Positions 7,438 through 15,645 of a DNA stretch of 46,734 bases are shown here, in pieces. Numbering within the stretch: the first letter of the stretch is position 1; every line of letters starts with the position of its first letter. Below the pieces are notes generated by a model that worked only from the letters and a program-made list of their open reading frames with translations, was not told the DNA's origin and did no database searches. Source of the DNA: Agrococcus sp. (GTDB lineage Bacteria; Actinomycetota; Actinomycetes; Actinomycetales; Microbacteriaceae); the NCBI GenBank assembly GCA_031179215.1, contig JAPSIA010000008.1:1-46734 (forward strand). Direction: 5' to 3'. The position numbers were made by a program, and so were the translations under genes.

Positions 7438-10400
7438 GCCTGCAGCCACTGCTCGACCTGCTCGAGCGCGGCGCGCTCGCGCCCGTCGCCGAGGCGACCG
7501 TCGGCGGCGCGCTCACCGGTATCGAGGCGATGCGCGCCCCCGTGGTCGCGACCCTCGCCCGGAACCCGGAGCGCCCGCTGCTCGTCGTCACCGCCACGCG
7601 TCGCGAAGCCGACGCCGTGCGCGACGACGTCTCGGCGTGGCTACCCGAGGCGCGCGTGCTCGACCTGCCGGCGTGGGAGACGCTGCCGCACGAGCGGCTG
7701 AGCCCCTCCGCCGAGACCGTCGGCCAGCGCGGCGCGACGCTGCGCGCCGTCGCCGGCCGCGACGGGTCGACGCCCACGATCGTGATCGCGTCGGTGCGCG
7801 CCGCGCTGCAGCCCGTCGCCGACAACCTGCTCTCCGTCGAGCCCGTCGAGCTCGTCGCCGGCGCGAGGGGCGTCGACCTCGCCGCGCTGTCGCGCCGGCT
7901 CGTCGACCTCGCCTACGCGCGCGTCGACATGGTCACGCGCCGCGGCGAGTTCGCCGTCCGCGGCGGCATCGTCGACGTCTTCAGCCCCGCGGAGGATCAC
8001 CCCGTCCGCATCGAGCTCTTCGGCGACGAGATCGAGCAGATGCGCTGGTTCCACGTCGCCGACCAGCGCTCCGACGCGACGCCCGTCGAGCGCATCGTGC
8101 TGCCGCCCAGCCGCGAGCTGCTGCTGACCGATGCCGTGCGCGCCCGAGCCCGCCAGCTCGCGCCGGAGCTGCCGGGCATCCAGCAGATGCTCGAGAAGAT
8201 CGCCGCGGGCATCCCCGTCGAGGGCATGGAGTCGCTCGCGCCGGCGCTGCTGCCGCGGCTCGTGCCCATCACGCACTACCTGCCCGACACGGGCGTGGTC
8301 GTGCTCGGCCCCGAGCGCATCCGCGACCGCGTCGCGAGCCTCAACGAGACGAACCAGGAGTTCCTCGAGGCGGCGTGGAGCGTGGCGACCGCGGGCGGCG
8401 CCGCGCCCGTCGACCTCTCGAGCGGGTTCCTGAGCCTCGACGAGCTGCGGGCATCGGCCCAGGGCCCGTGGTGGACGTTCTCGGTGCTCGCCGCCGACGA
8501 ATCGGTCACGACCGTCGCGGCCGAGCCCGTGCCGAGCTTCACCGGGCGCGCCGACGGCGCGATCGAGCACGTGCGCGACCGCGCGCGCGCGGGCTGGCGC
8601 GTCGTGGTCACCGCCGCCGGTCACGGCCTCGTCGAGCGCGCCGCGCAGGTGCTCGGCGAGCACGAGGTCGCGGCGCGCGTCGTCGACGCCCTGCCGGTCG
8701 AGCTCGAGCCCGGCGTCGTCCACGTGACGCAAGCAGCGGTCGAGCACGGCTTCTCGCTGCCCGAGGAGCGCATCGAGCTCGTGAGCGAGGCCGAGTTCTT
8801 CGGCCGCGCCGTCGGCGTCGACGCGCGCCAGTCGCGCAAGCTCGCGACCCGCCGCCGCTCGGTCGTCGACCCGCTGCAGCTCAAGCCCGGCGACTACGTC
8901 GTGCACGAGACCCACGGCGTCGGCCGCTTCGTCGAGCTCACGCAGCGCACCGTGTCCACGGGCGGGCGCAACCCCGTCAAGACGACGCGCGAGTACCTCG
9001 TGATCGAGTACGCCCCCTCGAAGCGCGGCCACCCGGGCGATCGCCTCTCGGTGCCGACCGACCAGCTCGACCAGCTCAACCGCTACGTCGGCGGCGAGGC
9101 GCCGCAGCTGTCGAAGATGGGCGGCAGCGACTGGCAGCAGTCGAAGGCGAAGGCGCGCAAGGCCGTGCGCGAGATCGCGGTCGAGCTCGTGCAGCTCTAC
9201 TCGAAGCGCATGGCCTCGAAGGGTCGCCGGTTCGGCCCCGACACCCCGTGGCAGCGCGAGCTCGAGGACGCCTTCCCCTACGCCGAGACGCCCGACCAGC
9301 TCACGACGATCGACGAGGTCAAGCGCGACATGGAGCGCGAGGTGCCGATGGATCGGCTGCTCTCGGGCGACGTCGGCTACGGGAAGACCGAGGTCGCCGT
9401 GCGCGCGGCCTTCAAGGCGGTGCAGGACGGCGCGCAGGTCGCGGTGCTCGTGCCGACGACGCTGCTCGTGCGCCAGCACTTCGAGACCTTCGCCGCGCGC
9501 TTCGCCGGCTTCCCCGTGCACGTGCGGGCCCTCAGCCGCTTCCAGTCCGACAGGGAGGTGCGCGAGACGATCGCGGGCCTCGCCGACGGCACGGTCGACG
9601 TCGTGATCGGCACCCACCGCATCCTCTCCGACACCATCCGCTTCAAGGAGCTCGGGCTCGTCATCGTCGACGAGGAGCAGCGCTTCGGCGTCGAGCACAA
9701 GGAGAAGCTCAAGGCGCTCAAGACCAACGTCGACGTGCTCTCGATGTCGGCGACCCCCATCCCGCGCACGCTCGAGATGGCCGTGACGGGCATCCGCGAG
9801 ATGTCGACGCTCGCGACGCCGCCCGAGGCGCGCCACCCCGTGCTCACCTTCGTCGGCGCGTACAACGAGCAGCAGGTGGCGGCGGCCATCCGACGCGAGC
9901 TGCTGCGCGAGGGGCAGGTGTTCTTCGTGCACAACCGCGTCTCGTCGATCAACCGCGTCGCGGCGCAGCTGGCCGAGCTCGTGCCCGAGGCCCGCATCGG
10001 CGTCGCGCACGGCAAGATGCCGGAGGCGGCGCTCGAGCGCGTGATCGTCGACTTCTGGGAGAAGCAGTACGACGTGCTCGTCTCGACCACGATCGTCGAG
10101 ACGGGCCTCGACATCCCCAACGCCAACACCCTCATCGTCGACCACGCCGAGCGCTACGGCCTCAGCCAGCTGCACCAGCTTCGCGGCCGCGTCGGCCGCG
10201 GTCGCGAGCGCGCCTACGCCTACTTCCTCTACGACGCCGACAAGCCGCTCTCCGAGACCGCGCACGACCGGCTCGAGACGATCGCCGTGCACAACGAGCT
10301 CGGCGCCGGCATGCAGGTCGCGCTCAAGGACCTCGAGATCCGCGGTGCGGGCAACCTCCTCGGCGGCGAGCAGTCGGGCCACATCGCGGGCGTGGGCTTC

Positions 10401-10973
10401 GACCTCTACCTGCGGATGGTGGGGGAGGCGGTGGCCGTCTTCCGCGGCGAGGAGGACGAGGGGCCGAGAGAGCTGCGGCTCGAGCTGCCCGTCGACGCCG
10501 TGGTGCCGGAGGAGTACGTCGAGTCGGAGCGGCTGCGCCTCGAGGCCTACCAGAAGCTCTCGGCGGCGGCGTCCTCGCGCGACGACGACGCGATCGACCA
10601 GGTCGCCGAGGAGCTGCGCGATCGCTACGGCGAGCCCCCGGCGCAGGTCTCGGCGCTCATCGCCGTCGCCCGGCTGCGGCGGAAGGCGCAGGCGGCGCGG
10701 CTCTCCGAGGTCATCACCGTCGGCCCCAACCTGCGCGTGGGCCCGGCAGAGCTGCCCGACTCGATCCAGCTGCGCCTGCGCCGCATGTATCCCGAGGCGA
10801 AGCTCAACACGAAGGCGAAGACGCTCATCGTGCCGATCCCGACCGCGGGCGGCGGCCGCCTCGCCGGCACGCAGGCGGAGCCGCTGCCCGACGCCGAGCT
10901 GCTCGCGTGGGTCGACGGGCTGCTCACGGCGATCTTCCCGCCGCCGAAGCCGCCCGCCGAGGAGGCGTCGTGA
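7434..10973 (+). CDS. mfd: Transcription-repair coupling factor
   Basis: An 1179-residue protein of normal Mfd length. The N-terminal part is UvrB-like (ATRREADAVRDDV, LPAWETLPHERLSP). The RNA polymerase-interacting domain contains DYVVHETHGVGRF near residue 487. The RecG-like motor has Walker A GDVGYGKT (about 645-652), Walker B DEEQ, SATPIPRTLEM and the translocation motif region RGRVGRG. A C-terminal TRCF domain follows. Mfd removes stalled RNA polymerase at lesions and recruits UvrA. GTG 7434 overlaps the lipoprotein stop; the 3' end overlaps mazG in the same GTGA way. Confidence 0.96.
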   Translation: MSLQPLLDLLERGALAPVAEATVGGALTGIEAMRAPVVATLARNPERPLLVVTATRREADAVRDDVSAWLPEARVLDLPAWETLPHERLSPSAETVGQRGATLRAVAGRDGSTPTIVIASVRAALQPVADNLLSVEPVELVAGARGVDLAALSRRLVDLAYARVDMVTRRGEFAVRGGIVDVFSPAEDHPVRIELFGDEIEQMRWFHVADQRSDATPVERIVLPPSRELLLTDAVRARARQLAPELPGIQQMLEKIAAGIPVEGMESLAPALLPRLVPITHYLPDTGVVVLGPERIRDRVASLNETNQEFLEAAWSVATAGGAAPVDLSSGFLSLDELRASAQGPWWTFSVLAADESVTTVAAEPVPSFTGRADGAIEHVRDRARAGWRVVVTAAGHGLVERAAQVLGEHEVAARVVDALPVELEPGVVHVTQAAVEHGFSLPEERIELVSEAEFFGRAVGVDARQSRKLATRRRSVVDPLQLKPGDYVVHETHGVGRFVELTQRTVSTGGRNPVKTTREYLVIEYAPSKRGHPGDRLSVPTDQLDQLNRYVGGEAPQLSKMGGSDWQQSKAKARKAVREIAVELVQLYSKRMASKGRRFGPDTPWQRELEDAFPYAETPDQLTTIDEVKRDMEREVPMDRLLSGDVGYGKTEVAVRAAFKAVQDGAQVAVLVPTTLLVRQHFETFAARFAGFPVHVRALSRFQSDREVRETIAGLADGTVDVVIGTHRILSDTIRFKELGLVIVDEEQRFGVEHKEKLKALKTNVDVLSMSATPIPRTLEMAVTGIREMSTLATPPEARHPVLTFVGAYNEQQVAAAIRRELLREGQVFFVHNRVSSINRVAAQLAELVPEARIGVAHGKMPEAALERVIVDFWEKQYDVLVSTTIVETGLDIPNANTLIVDHAERYGLSQLHQLRGRVGRGRERAYAYFLYDADKPLSETAHDRLETIAVHNELGAGMQVALKDLEIRGAGNLLGGEQSGHIAGVGFDLYLRMVGEAVAVFRGEEDEGPRELRLELPVDAVVPEEYVESERLRLEAYQKLSAAASSRDDDAIDQVAEELRDRYGEPPAQVSALIAVARLRRKAQAARLSEVITVGPNLRVGPAELPDSIQLRLRRMYPEAKLNTKAKTLIVPIPTAGGGRLAGTQAEPLPDAELLAWVDGLLTAIFPPPKPPAEEAS

Positions 10974-11632
10974 GCGCCATCGACGAGCTCGTCGCGGTGA
11001 TGGCGCGGCTGCGCGGACCGGGCGGCTGCCCGTGGGACGCCGAGCAGACGCACGCCTCGCTCGTGCCGTTCGTGATCGAGGAGGCGCACGAGCTCGCCGA
11101 GGCCATCGAGGCGGGCGACGAGGCGCACGTGCGAGAGGAGCTCGGCGACGTGCTGCTGCAGGTCGTCTTCCACGCCGACATCGCGCGCGCCGAGGGCCGC
11201 TTCGACCTCGACGACGTGGCCGGCGCCCTCGTCGAGAAGCTGCGCCGCCGGCATCCGCACGTCTTCGCCGAGACCGCCGTCGCCGGCGTCGACGAGGTCG
11301 TCGCGAACTGGGATGCCATCAAGCGCGCGGAGAAGCCCGAGCGCGGCAGCGCCCTCGACGGCATCCCCTCGAGCCTGCCGGCGCTCGCGCGCGCCGAGAA
11401 GGTGCTGCGCCGCGCGCGGCGCGCGGGCCTCGAGGCGCCGACGGAGGCGGACGCTGCGGGCGTCGACACGGAGGCGGAGCTCGGTCGCGCGCTGCTGCGC
11501 ACCGTCGCCGCGGCGGCCGAGCGCGGGCTCGACGCCGAGCGCGCGCTGCGCGGCGCCATCCGCGAGCTCGAGTCGGCCCTGCGCGCCCAGGAGGGCGAGC
11601 GAGGAGCCGCGGGGGAGGCCGCCCTGCCGTGA
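10970..11632 (+). CDS. mazG: Nucleoside triphosphate pyrophosphohydrolase MazG
   Basis: A 220-residue MazG. GGCPWDAEQTHASL is diagnostic, and the metal-binding acidic motif appears as EEAHELAEAIE followed by EELGDVLLQVVFHAD. WDAIKRAEKP and a following GIPSSLPAL block are also family-typical. It hydrolyses NTPs to NMPs and pyrophosphate, cleansing unusual nucleotides. It is shorter than E. coli MazG (263) because the second half is reduced. GTG 10970 overlaps the mfd stop, a pairing seen in many actinobacteria. Its stop overlaps the next GTG too. Confidence 0.93.
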   Translation: MSAIDELVAVMARLRGPGGCPWDAEQTHASLVPFVIEEAHELAEAIEAGDEAHVREELGDVLLQVVFHADIARAEGRFDLDDVAGALVEKLRRRHPHVFAETAVAGVDEVVANWDAIKRAEKPERGSALDGIPSSLPALARAEKVLRRARRAGLEAPTEADAAGVDTEAELGRALLRTVAAAAERGLDAERALRGAIRELESALRAQEGERGAAGEAALP

Positions 11633-12267
11633 CCTCGACCGCGACCGCGACCATCGACGCCCGGCTCTCGCGCCGCCGTCGGGCGGTCGCCGCCGCGCTC
11701 GCGGTCGCCGCTGCCACGACCGTCATCACGGGTTGCGCGCACTCCCTCGGGGGCGGCTCCGCGCCCGACGCCCTGCTGCTCGCGACCGCGTTCGTCGCGA
11801 CGCTGCTCGTGCTCGCTCCCGTGCTCGCTCCCGCAGGCGGCAGGCGATCCCCGGGCGGTCGCCTCGTGCGGCAGGTCGCCGCGGTCGCCGTCGCGCAGCT
11901 GCTGCAGCACGTGCTGTACGCGCTGCCGGAGCGCGCGTCGTCGATGCCGACCCACGAGCACGCGCACCTGCACGACGCGGTCGCGGCGATGCATGCCGCC
12001 GCGGTCGTCCACGAGCACGCGAGCATGCCGCTCGCGCACGCGGCCGCCGGGCTCGGCACGCTCGCCCTGCTGCGCCTCGCGCCGCGCGCCGTCGACGCGC
12101 TGCTCGCGGCGATGTCGCTCCGCCTCGTCGCGGCGGTGCTCGCGTGGACGCCGGCGCCCGAGCCGGCGCGCGCGTCCGTCGCGGCAGCGAGCGCCCCGCG
12201 TCGGGCCTCGCTCGACGTCCTCCGCAGCGCGCAATCGCGTCGCGGTCCTCCGCTCGCCCTCGTGTGA
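11629..12267 (+). CDS. His-rich membrane protein, function unknown (possibly metal-linked)
   Basis: A 212-residue protein with about four to five hydrophobic segments. After a basic RLSRRRRAVAAAL start, the region around residues 104-135 contains a cluster of histidines (HEHAHLHD, then HAAAVVHEH), and several methionines. Such clusters often bind copper or nickel. The next gene is a YcnI-type copper-binding protein, supporting a metal role, but no family is recognised. The GTG start overlaps the mazG stop (GTGA). A small hairpin follows the stop. Its placement in the mfd-mazG operon by overlap is odd for a metal gene. Confidence 0.7.
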   Translation: MTSTATATIDARLSRRRRAVAAALAVAAATTVITGCAHSLGGGSAPDALLLATAFVATLLVLAPVLAPAGGRRSPGGRLVRQVAAVAVAQLLQHVLYALPERASSMPTHEHAHLHDAVAAMHAAAVVHEHASMPLAHAAAGLGTLALLRLAPRAVDALLAAMSLRLVAAVLAWTPAPEPARASVAAASAPRRASLDVLRSAQSRRGPPLALV

Positions 12268-12274
12268 ACCCATC

Positions 12275-12293
12275 CGTGCGCCCTCGGCGCACG
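12275..12293 (+). terminator. Short hairpin after the His-rich membrane gene
   Basis: CGTGCGCC and GGCGCACG pair over 8 bp around a 3-nt loop, just past the stop. It may be a weak terminator or an operator for the following copper gene. Confidence 0.4.
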
Positions 12294-12377
12294 AACCCTT
12301 CGGCGACCGCACTCGCGGCTCGCCGCCCACACGACCGCGCCGCGCCTCCGGCGCCGCGCACAGCAGCAGGAGATCTC

Positions 12378-13169
12378 ATGCACATGCCCACCACCCGTCC
12401 CGACACCCACCTCACGCCCGGCGGCGCCCGCGCGCGCCGCGCGCTCGCCGGCTCGGCCGTCGGCGTCGCCGCCGCCGCGCTCGTGCTCGCCGCGCCCGTC
12501 GCGGCGAGCGCCCACGTCCACGTCACCCCCTCCTCGACCGAGGCGGGGGCGACCGCCGAGCTCGCCTTCTCGTTCAGCCACGGCTGCGAGGGCTCGCCCA
12601 CGACCCGCGTCGAGGTCACCGTGCCCGACGAGGTCTCCTCGATCGCGCTCATCGCGAACCCCGGCTGGGATGTCGCGTCGGAGCTCGTCGACGGCGCGCG
12701 CACGGTCGTCTTCGCCGCCGACGAGCCGACGCCCGACGGCGTGCGCGAGACGCTCGAGGTCGAGGTCACGCTGCCGGAGGACGCCTCCGACGGCACGGTG
12801 CTCGCCTTCCCCGCCCTGCAGGTGTGCGAGACCGGCGAGACGCTGTGGGGTGACGAGGACCCGGCGTCCGAGACCCCCGCGCCGACGCTCACCATCGGCG
12901 AGTCGGCGGGTGCGCACGCGCACGGCGGCTCGGCAGAGCACGGCGACGCGCACGGCGACTCGGCCGACGCGGATGCGTCCGACGGCACTGGCGCCGGCAG
13001 CGACAGCGACGAGGGCGACGCGGAGGGTGCCGCCGGCGAGGCGGCCGCGACCCAGCCTGCCGGGGAGGACGCGGCCGCCCTGCCCGTCGCGATCGCCGCA
13101 CTCGTGGTCGCGATCGTGGCGGCGGCGCTCGCGGCGTTCGCAGCCTTCCGCCGCCGCTCGGCGAGCTGA
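12378..13169 (+). CDS. YcnI family (DUF1775) copper-binding protein
   Basis: A 263-residue exported protein. A signal peptide ends in AASA-H so the mature chain would begin with His46 (HVHVTPSS), as needed for the mono-histidine copper site known in YcnI. SFSHGCEGSPTTRVEV and NPGWDV (conserved Trp) follow, then VCETGETLWG. After residue 175 comes an acidic, His/Asp/Ser-rich linker with HAHGGSAEHGDAHG, and then a C-terminal membrane helix with RRR, leaving the protein anchored outside. CopC and CopD, frequent partners, are absent here. The ATG follows CAGGAG. Confidence 0.88.
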   Translation: MHMPTTRPDTHLTPGGARARRALAGSAVGVAAAALVLAAPVAASAHVHVTPSSTEAGATAELAFSFSHGCEGSPTTRVEVTVPDEVSSIALIANPGWDVASELVDGARTVVFAADEPTPDGVRETLEVEVTLPEDASDGTVLAFPALQVCETGETLWGDEDPASETPAPTLTIGESAGAHAHGGSAEHGDAHGDSADADASDGTGAGSDSDEGDAEGAAGEAAATQPAGEDAAALPVAIAALVVAIVAAALAAFAAFRRRSAS

Positions 13170-13176
13170 GGCAGCG

Positions 13177-13213
13177 GTGCTCGGCGCCGTCCCGCACCGG
13201 CGGCGCCGAGCAC
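13177..13213. terminator. Bidirectional terminator between the YcnI gene and the oxidoreductase
   Basis: GTGCTCGGCGCCG pairs perfectly with CGGCGCCGAGCAC (13 bp, 11-nt loop) between two convergent genes. Confidence 0.85.
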
Positions 13214-13221
13214 GGCCTCGG

Positions 13222-14169
13222 CTACGGACGCACCACGATGCTGCCGACCTTGCGGCGCGAGTCGGCGATCTCGTAGGCGCGCGCGATCTCCTCGAGCGGC
13301 AGCGACTCCTGGATGACCGGATCGAGCTCGCCCCGCTCGACGAGCGCGAGCACCCTCGCCACGAGCGCAGCGTGGCCCGGCGCGGTGCCGGCCTTGACGG
13401 CCCCGCGAGCCGCGAGCATCTGGCTGAGGTCGGCGGCCACGAGCACCGCGGTGCCGCCTTCGCGCAGCAGCGCCCGAGCCTCGCGGGGCGAGAGCGTCCC
13501 GACGGTGTCGAGGACGACGTCGAAGCGGCGACCGAGGCCCGTCACCGGCGTCGTGGTGTAGTCGACGTGCGCATCGATGCCGAGCCGGTGGAGGAGCTCG
13601 AGGTTGCGCGTGCTCGCGACCGCCGTGACGGTGGCCCCGCTGCGCTTCGCGAGCTGCACCGCCGCCGAGCCGACCGCACCGGAGGCACCGACGACCAGCA
13701 CGTCGTGCCCCGCTCGCAGCCGTGCGACGTCGAGCAGGAAGTGCATCGCGGTCGATCCGCCGAAGATCGCGGCCGCCGCCGCGTCGTGGGTGACACCGGC
13801 GGGCTTGCGCACGAGGCGGTCGGTGGCGACGGCGACGCGCTGGGCGTGCGCGCCCATGCGCTGCCCCGCCATGCCCGCGACCTCGTCGCCGACCTCGAGC
13901 TCCGTGACCGCGCTCCCGCGCGCTTCGACGACTCCCGAGAGGGCCATGCCGAGCACGCGAGCCCGCGGGCCGCTGACGCCGAGCGCGAGCCGGCCGAGCA
14001 GGTTCATGCCCTTCGGGAACGTGCCGCTGCGGATGCGCGCGTCCCCAGCGGTCACGGCGGTGGAGACGACGCGCACGAGCACCTCGTTCGGCCGCGGGAC
14101 GGGATCCGGGACGTCCATGATCCGAGCGGTGCTCGGGGGACCGTACCGCTCGACGACGACTGCGCGCAT
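13222..14169 (-). CDS. NADPH:quinone oxidoreductase-like medium-chain dehydrogenase (zinc-free)
   Basis: A 315-residue quinone-reductase-type protein. It starts MRAVVVERYGPP and has the nucleotide motif VVGASGAVGSAAVQLAKRSG near residue 145. There are no Cys/His zinc ligands, placing it with the QOR/zeta-crystallin group that reduces quinones or enones with NADPH. The ORF track extends to 14283, but ATG 14169 has AAGGA 7 nt upstream and matches family length. It is divergent from a TetR regulator, and two CTTACnnnnGTAAG palindromes lie between, so it is probably repressed by that regulator until an electrophile or drug appears. Confidence 0.88.
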   Translation of the reverse strand: MRAVVVERYGPPSTARIMDVPDPVPRPNEVLVRVVSTAVTAGDARIRSGTFPKGMNLLGRLALGVSGPRARVLGMALSGVVEARGSAVTELEVGDEVAGMAGQRMGAHAQRVAVATDRLVRKPAGVTHDAAAAAIFGGSTAMHFLLDVARLRAGHDVLVVGASGAVGSAAVQLAKRSGATVTAVASTRNLELLHRLGIDAHVDYTTTPVTGLGRRFDVVLDTVGTLSPREARALLREGGTAVLVAADLSQMLAARGAVKAGTAPGHAALVARVLALVERGELDPVIQESLPLEEIARAYEIADSRRKVGSIVVRP

Positions 14170-14176
14170 GTGCTTC

Positions 14177-14190
14177 CTTACGTGTGTAAG
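14177..14190. promoter_or_regulatory. Putative TetR operator 1
   Basis: CTTACGTGTGTAAG is a perfect CTTAC/GTAAG inverted repeat with a 4-bp centre. It lies 8 bp upstream of the oxidoreductase start. Confidence 0.75.
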
Positions 14191-14212
14191 CCTATGGTGC
14201 TCGAAGCGTAGC

Positions 14213-14226
14213 CTTACACTCGTAAG
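14213..14226. promoter_or_regulatory. Putative TetR operator 2
   Basis: CTTACACTCGTAAG has the same CTTACnnnnGTAAG plan as operator 1, centred 36 bp away and close to the start of the divergent tetR-type gene. Confidence 0.75.
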
Positions 14227-14267
14227 CGACGCAAGGCGTGGACGAGCACGGGCGCGAGGAGGGCGAG

Positions 14268-14951
14268 ATGCGGGCGGACGCACGGGCGCGAGGACGCCTG
14301 AGCGCCGAGCGCGTCGTCGCCGCGGCCGCCGCGGTCGCGGACCGGTCGGGGCTCGCCGGGGTGACGATGCGCAGCGTCGGCAGGGAGCTCGGCGTCGAGG
14401 CGATGTCGCTGTACCACCACGTGGGGGGCAAGGAGGAGCTGCTGGATCGGCTCGCCGGATGGCTCATGGCGCAGATCCATGCCCCCGATGCCGACGGCGC
14501 GTGGCGTGCGGGGCTCGCCGCCCGCTCGCACTCGGCGCGTGCGGTGCTCGGCGCGCATCCGTGGGGGCTCTCGCTGCTCGAGTCTCGACGCTCGCCGGGC
14601 GCCGAGCTGCTGCAGGGGCACGAGGCCGTGCTCGCGTGCTTGCGCGCGGGAGGGTTCTCCGTGCGGCTCGCAGGGCACGCCTTCGCCGTGCTCGACGCCT
14701 ACGTCTATGGCTTCGTGCTCGCCGAGCAGCAGCTGCCGTTCGCGCCGGGGGAGGCCGACGGCGTGCTCGAGGAGATGGCGATCCCCGTCGATCGCTTCCC
14801 CGCGCTCGGCGAGTTCGCGAGCGAGCTCATCGTGGGGAAGGACTACGCCTTCGGGGACGAGTTCGCGTGGGGCCTCGAGCTCGTGCTCGACGGCCTCGAG
14901 GCGAGGCTCGCGGAGGAGCGCGGCTCGGCACGAGCCCCGGGTCCGCGGTAG
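14268..14951 (+). CDS. TetR family transcriptional regulator (tetracycline-repressor-like C-terminal domain)
   Basis: A 227-residue regulator. The N-terminal helix-turn-helix spans about residues 14-55, with TMRSVGRELGVEAMSLYHHV as recognition region. The C-terminal half, with AHPWGLSLLESR and a Tyr-rich helix DAYVYGFVLAE, resembles the TetR_C ligand-binding domain. The ORF track begins at GTG 14238, but ATG 14268 is preceded by GAGGAGGG at good spacing and is preferred. Two matching palindromes upstream suggest it represses itself and the divergent oxidoreductase. Its 3' end overlaps the convergent membrane gene by 109 bp. Confidence 0.85.
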   Translation: MRADARARGRLSAERVVAAAAAVADRSGLAGVTMRSVGRELGVEAMSLYHHVGGKEELLDRLAGWLMAQIHAPDADGAWRAGLAARSHSARAVLGAHPWGLSLLESRRSPGAELLQGHEAVLACLRAGGFSVRLAGHAFAVLDAYVYGFVLAEQQLPFAPGEADGVLEEMAIPVDRFPALGEFASELIVGKDYAFGDEFAWGLELVLDGLEARLAEERGSARAPGPR

Positions 14952-15577
14952 CGCAGCCTCCCGACTCCCGCGACGACGAGGATGCCGAGCACGAACGCGA
15001 GGAGCACTTGCCCGGTCGGCCAGAGCAGTCCCGCCCATCCGCCGTGCTCGCCCGGGTCGAGGAACGGGTACGGGTACCAGCCGTCGAGGAGCGCGCCGCG
15101 CGCCCACGAGCACGCGAGGTACGCGAGCGGGTACAGCATCCACCACGAGGCGCGCGCGACGCGGAGGGGCCGCGCCGTCGCCACGAGCAGCCAGTCGAGG
15201 CCCACGAGCCACGGGATGATGCGGTGCTGCGCCGCGTTCGTGAACTCGATCGACCACGACCACACCTCCTCGGGGTCGGCGAGCAGCACCGCGTAGACGA
15301 GCCCGGTGAGCACGATGTACGCGGTGACGGCGCCGCGCGCGTGGTCGAACCAGCGCGGCCGGCGCTCGGGCGGCACGAGCAGCAGCGCCAGCATGAGCGC
15401 GATGACGGCGAGGTTCGCCTGCACGGTGAAGTACGCGAAGTGCTCGCTCGCGCGCTCGCCGGACGCGAGCATGTCCTTGATGTTCCACGCCTCGGCGCCG
15501 ACGCCCATGAGCAGGATGGCGGTGCGCCAGGCGACGACCGGCACGGCTCGGTCGTGGAAGGGCCATCGTCGTCGCAC
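14843..15577 (-). CDS. Pr6Pr-type integral membrane protein (FAR-17a/AIG1-like)
   Basis: A 244-residue protein with six or so hydrophobic segments. ASEHFAYFTVQANL, NAAQHRIIPWLVGLDWLL and GWYPYPFLDP are typical of Pr6Pr family membrane proteins, related to FAR-17a/AIG1; some members of that superfamily hydrolyse lipid esters, but bacterial function is unknown. GTG 15577 with AGGA about 9 nt upstream is chosen; the track start at 15652 runs into the hisS leader. The C-terminal 35 residues (Ser/Arg/Pro-rich) come from reading antisense to the TetR gene, a 109-bp convergent overlap. Confidence 0.8.
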   Translation of the reverse strand: MRRRWPFHDRAVPVVAWRTAILLMGVGAEAWNIKDMLASGERASEHFAYFTVQANLAVIALMLALLLVPPERRPRWFDHARGAVTAYIVLTGLVYAVLLADPEEVWSWSIEFTNAAQHRIIPWLVGLDWLLVATARPLRVARASWWMLYPLAYLACSWARGALLDGWYPYPFLDPGEHGGWAGLLWPTGQVLLAFVLGILVVAGVGRLRYRGPGARAEPRSSASLASRPSSTSSRPHANSSPKA

Positions 15578-15633
15578 GCGCTCATCCTGGCACCGGCGCC
15601 GGCCCCGCGGCAGGGCACCGGCGGCGCGTGCGC

Positions 15634-15639
15634 GAGAAT
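15634..15639 (+). promoter_or_regulatory. -10 box for leaderless hisS
   Basis: GAGAAT ends exactly 6 nt before ATG 15646, so transcription should start at or next to the start codon. No ribosome site is visible. Confidence 0.5.
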
Positions 15640-15645
15640 GGGCGC

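Noticed and set aside
7184-11632. 1482-aa ORF on the plus strand
   Set aside because: Only its last 220 codons (mazG) are real; the rest is a second frame of mfd with Arg/Ala-rich content.
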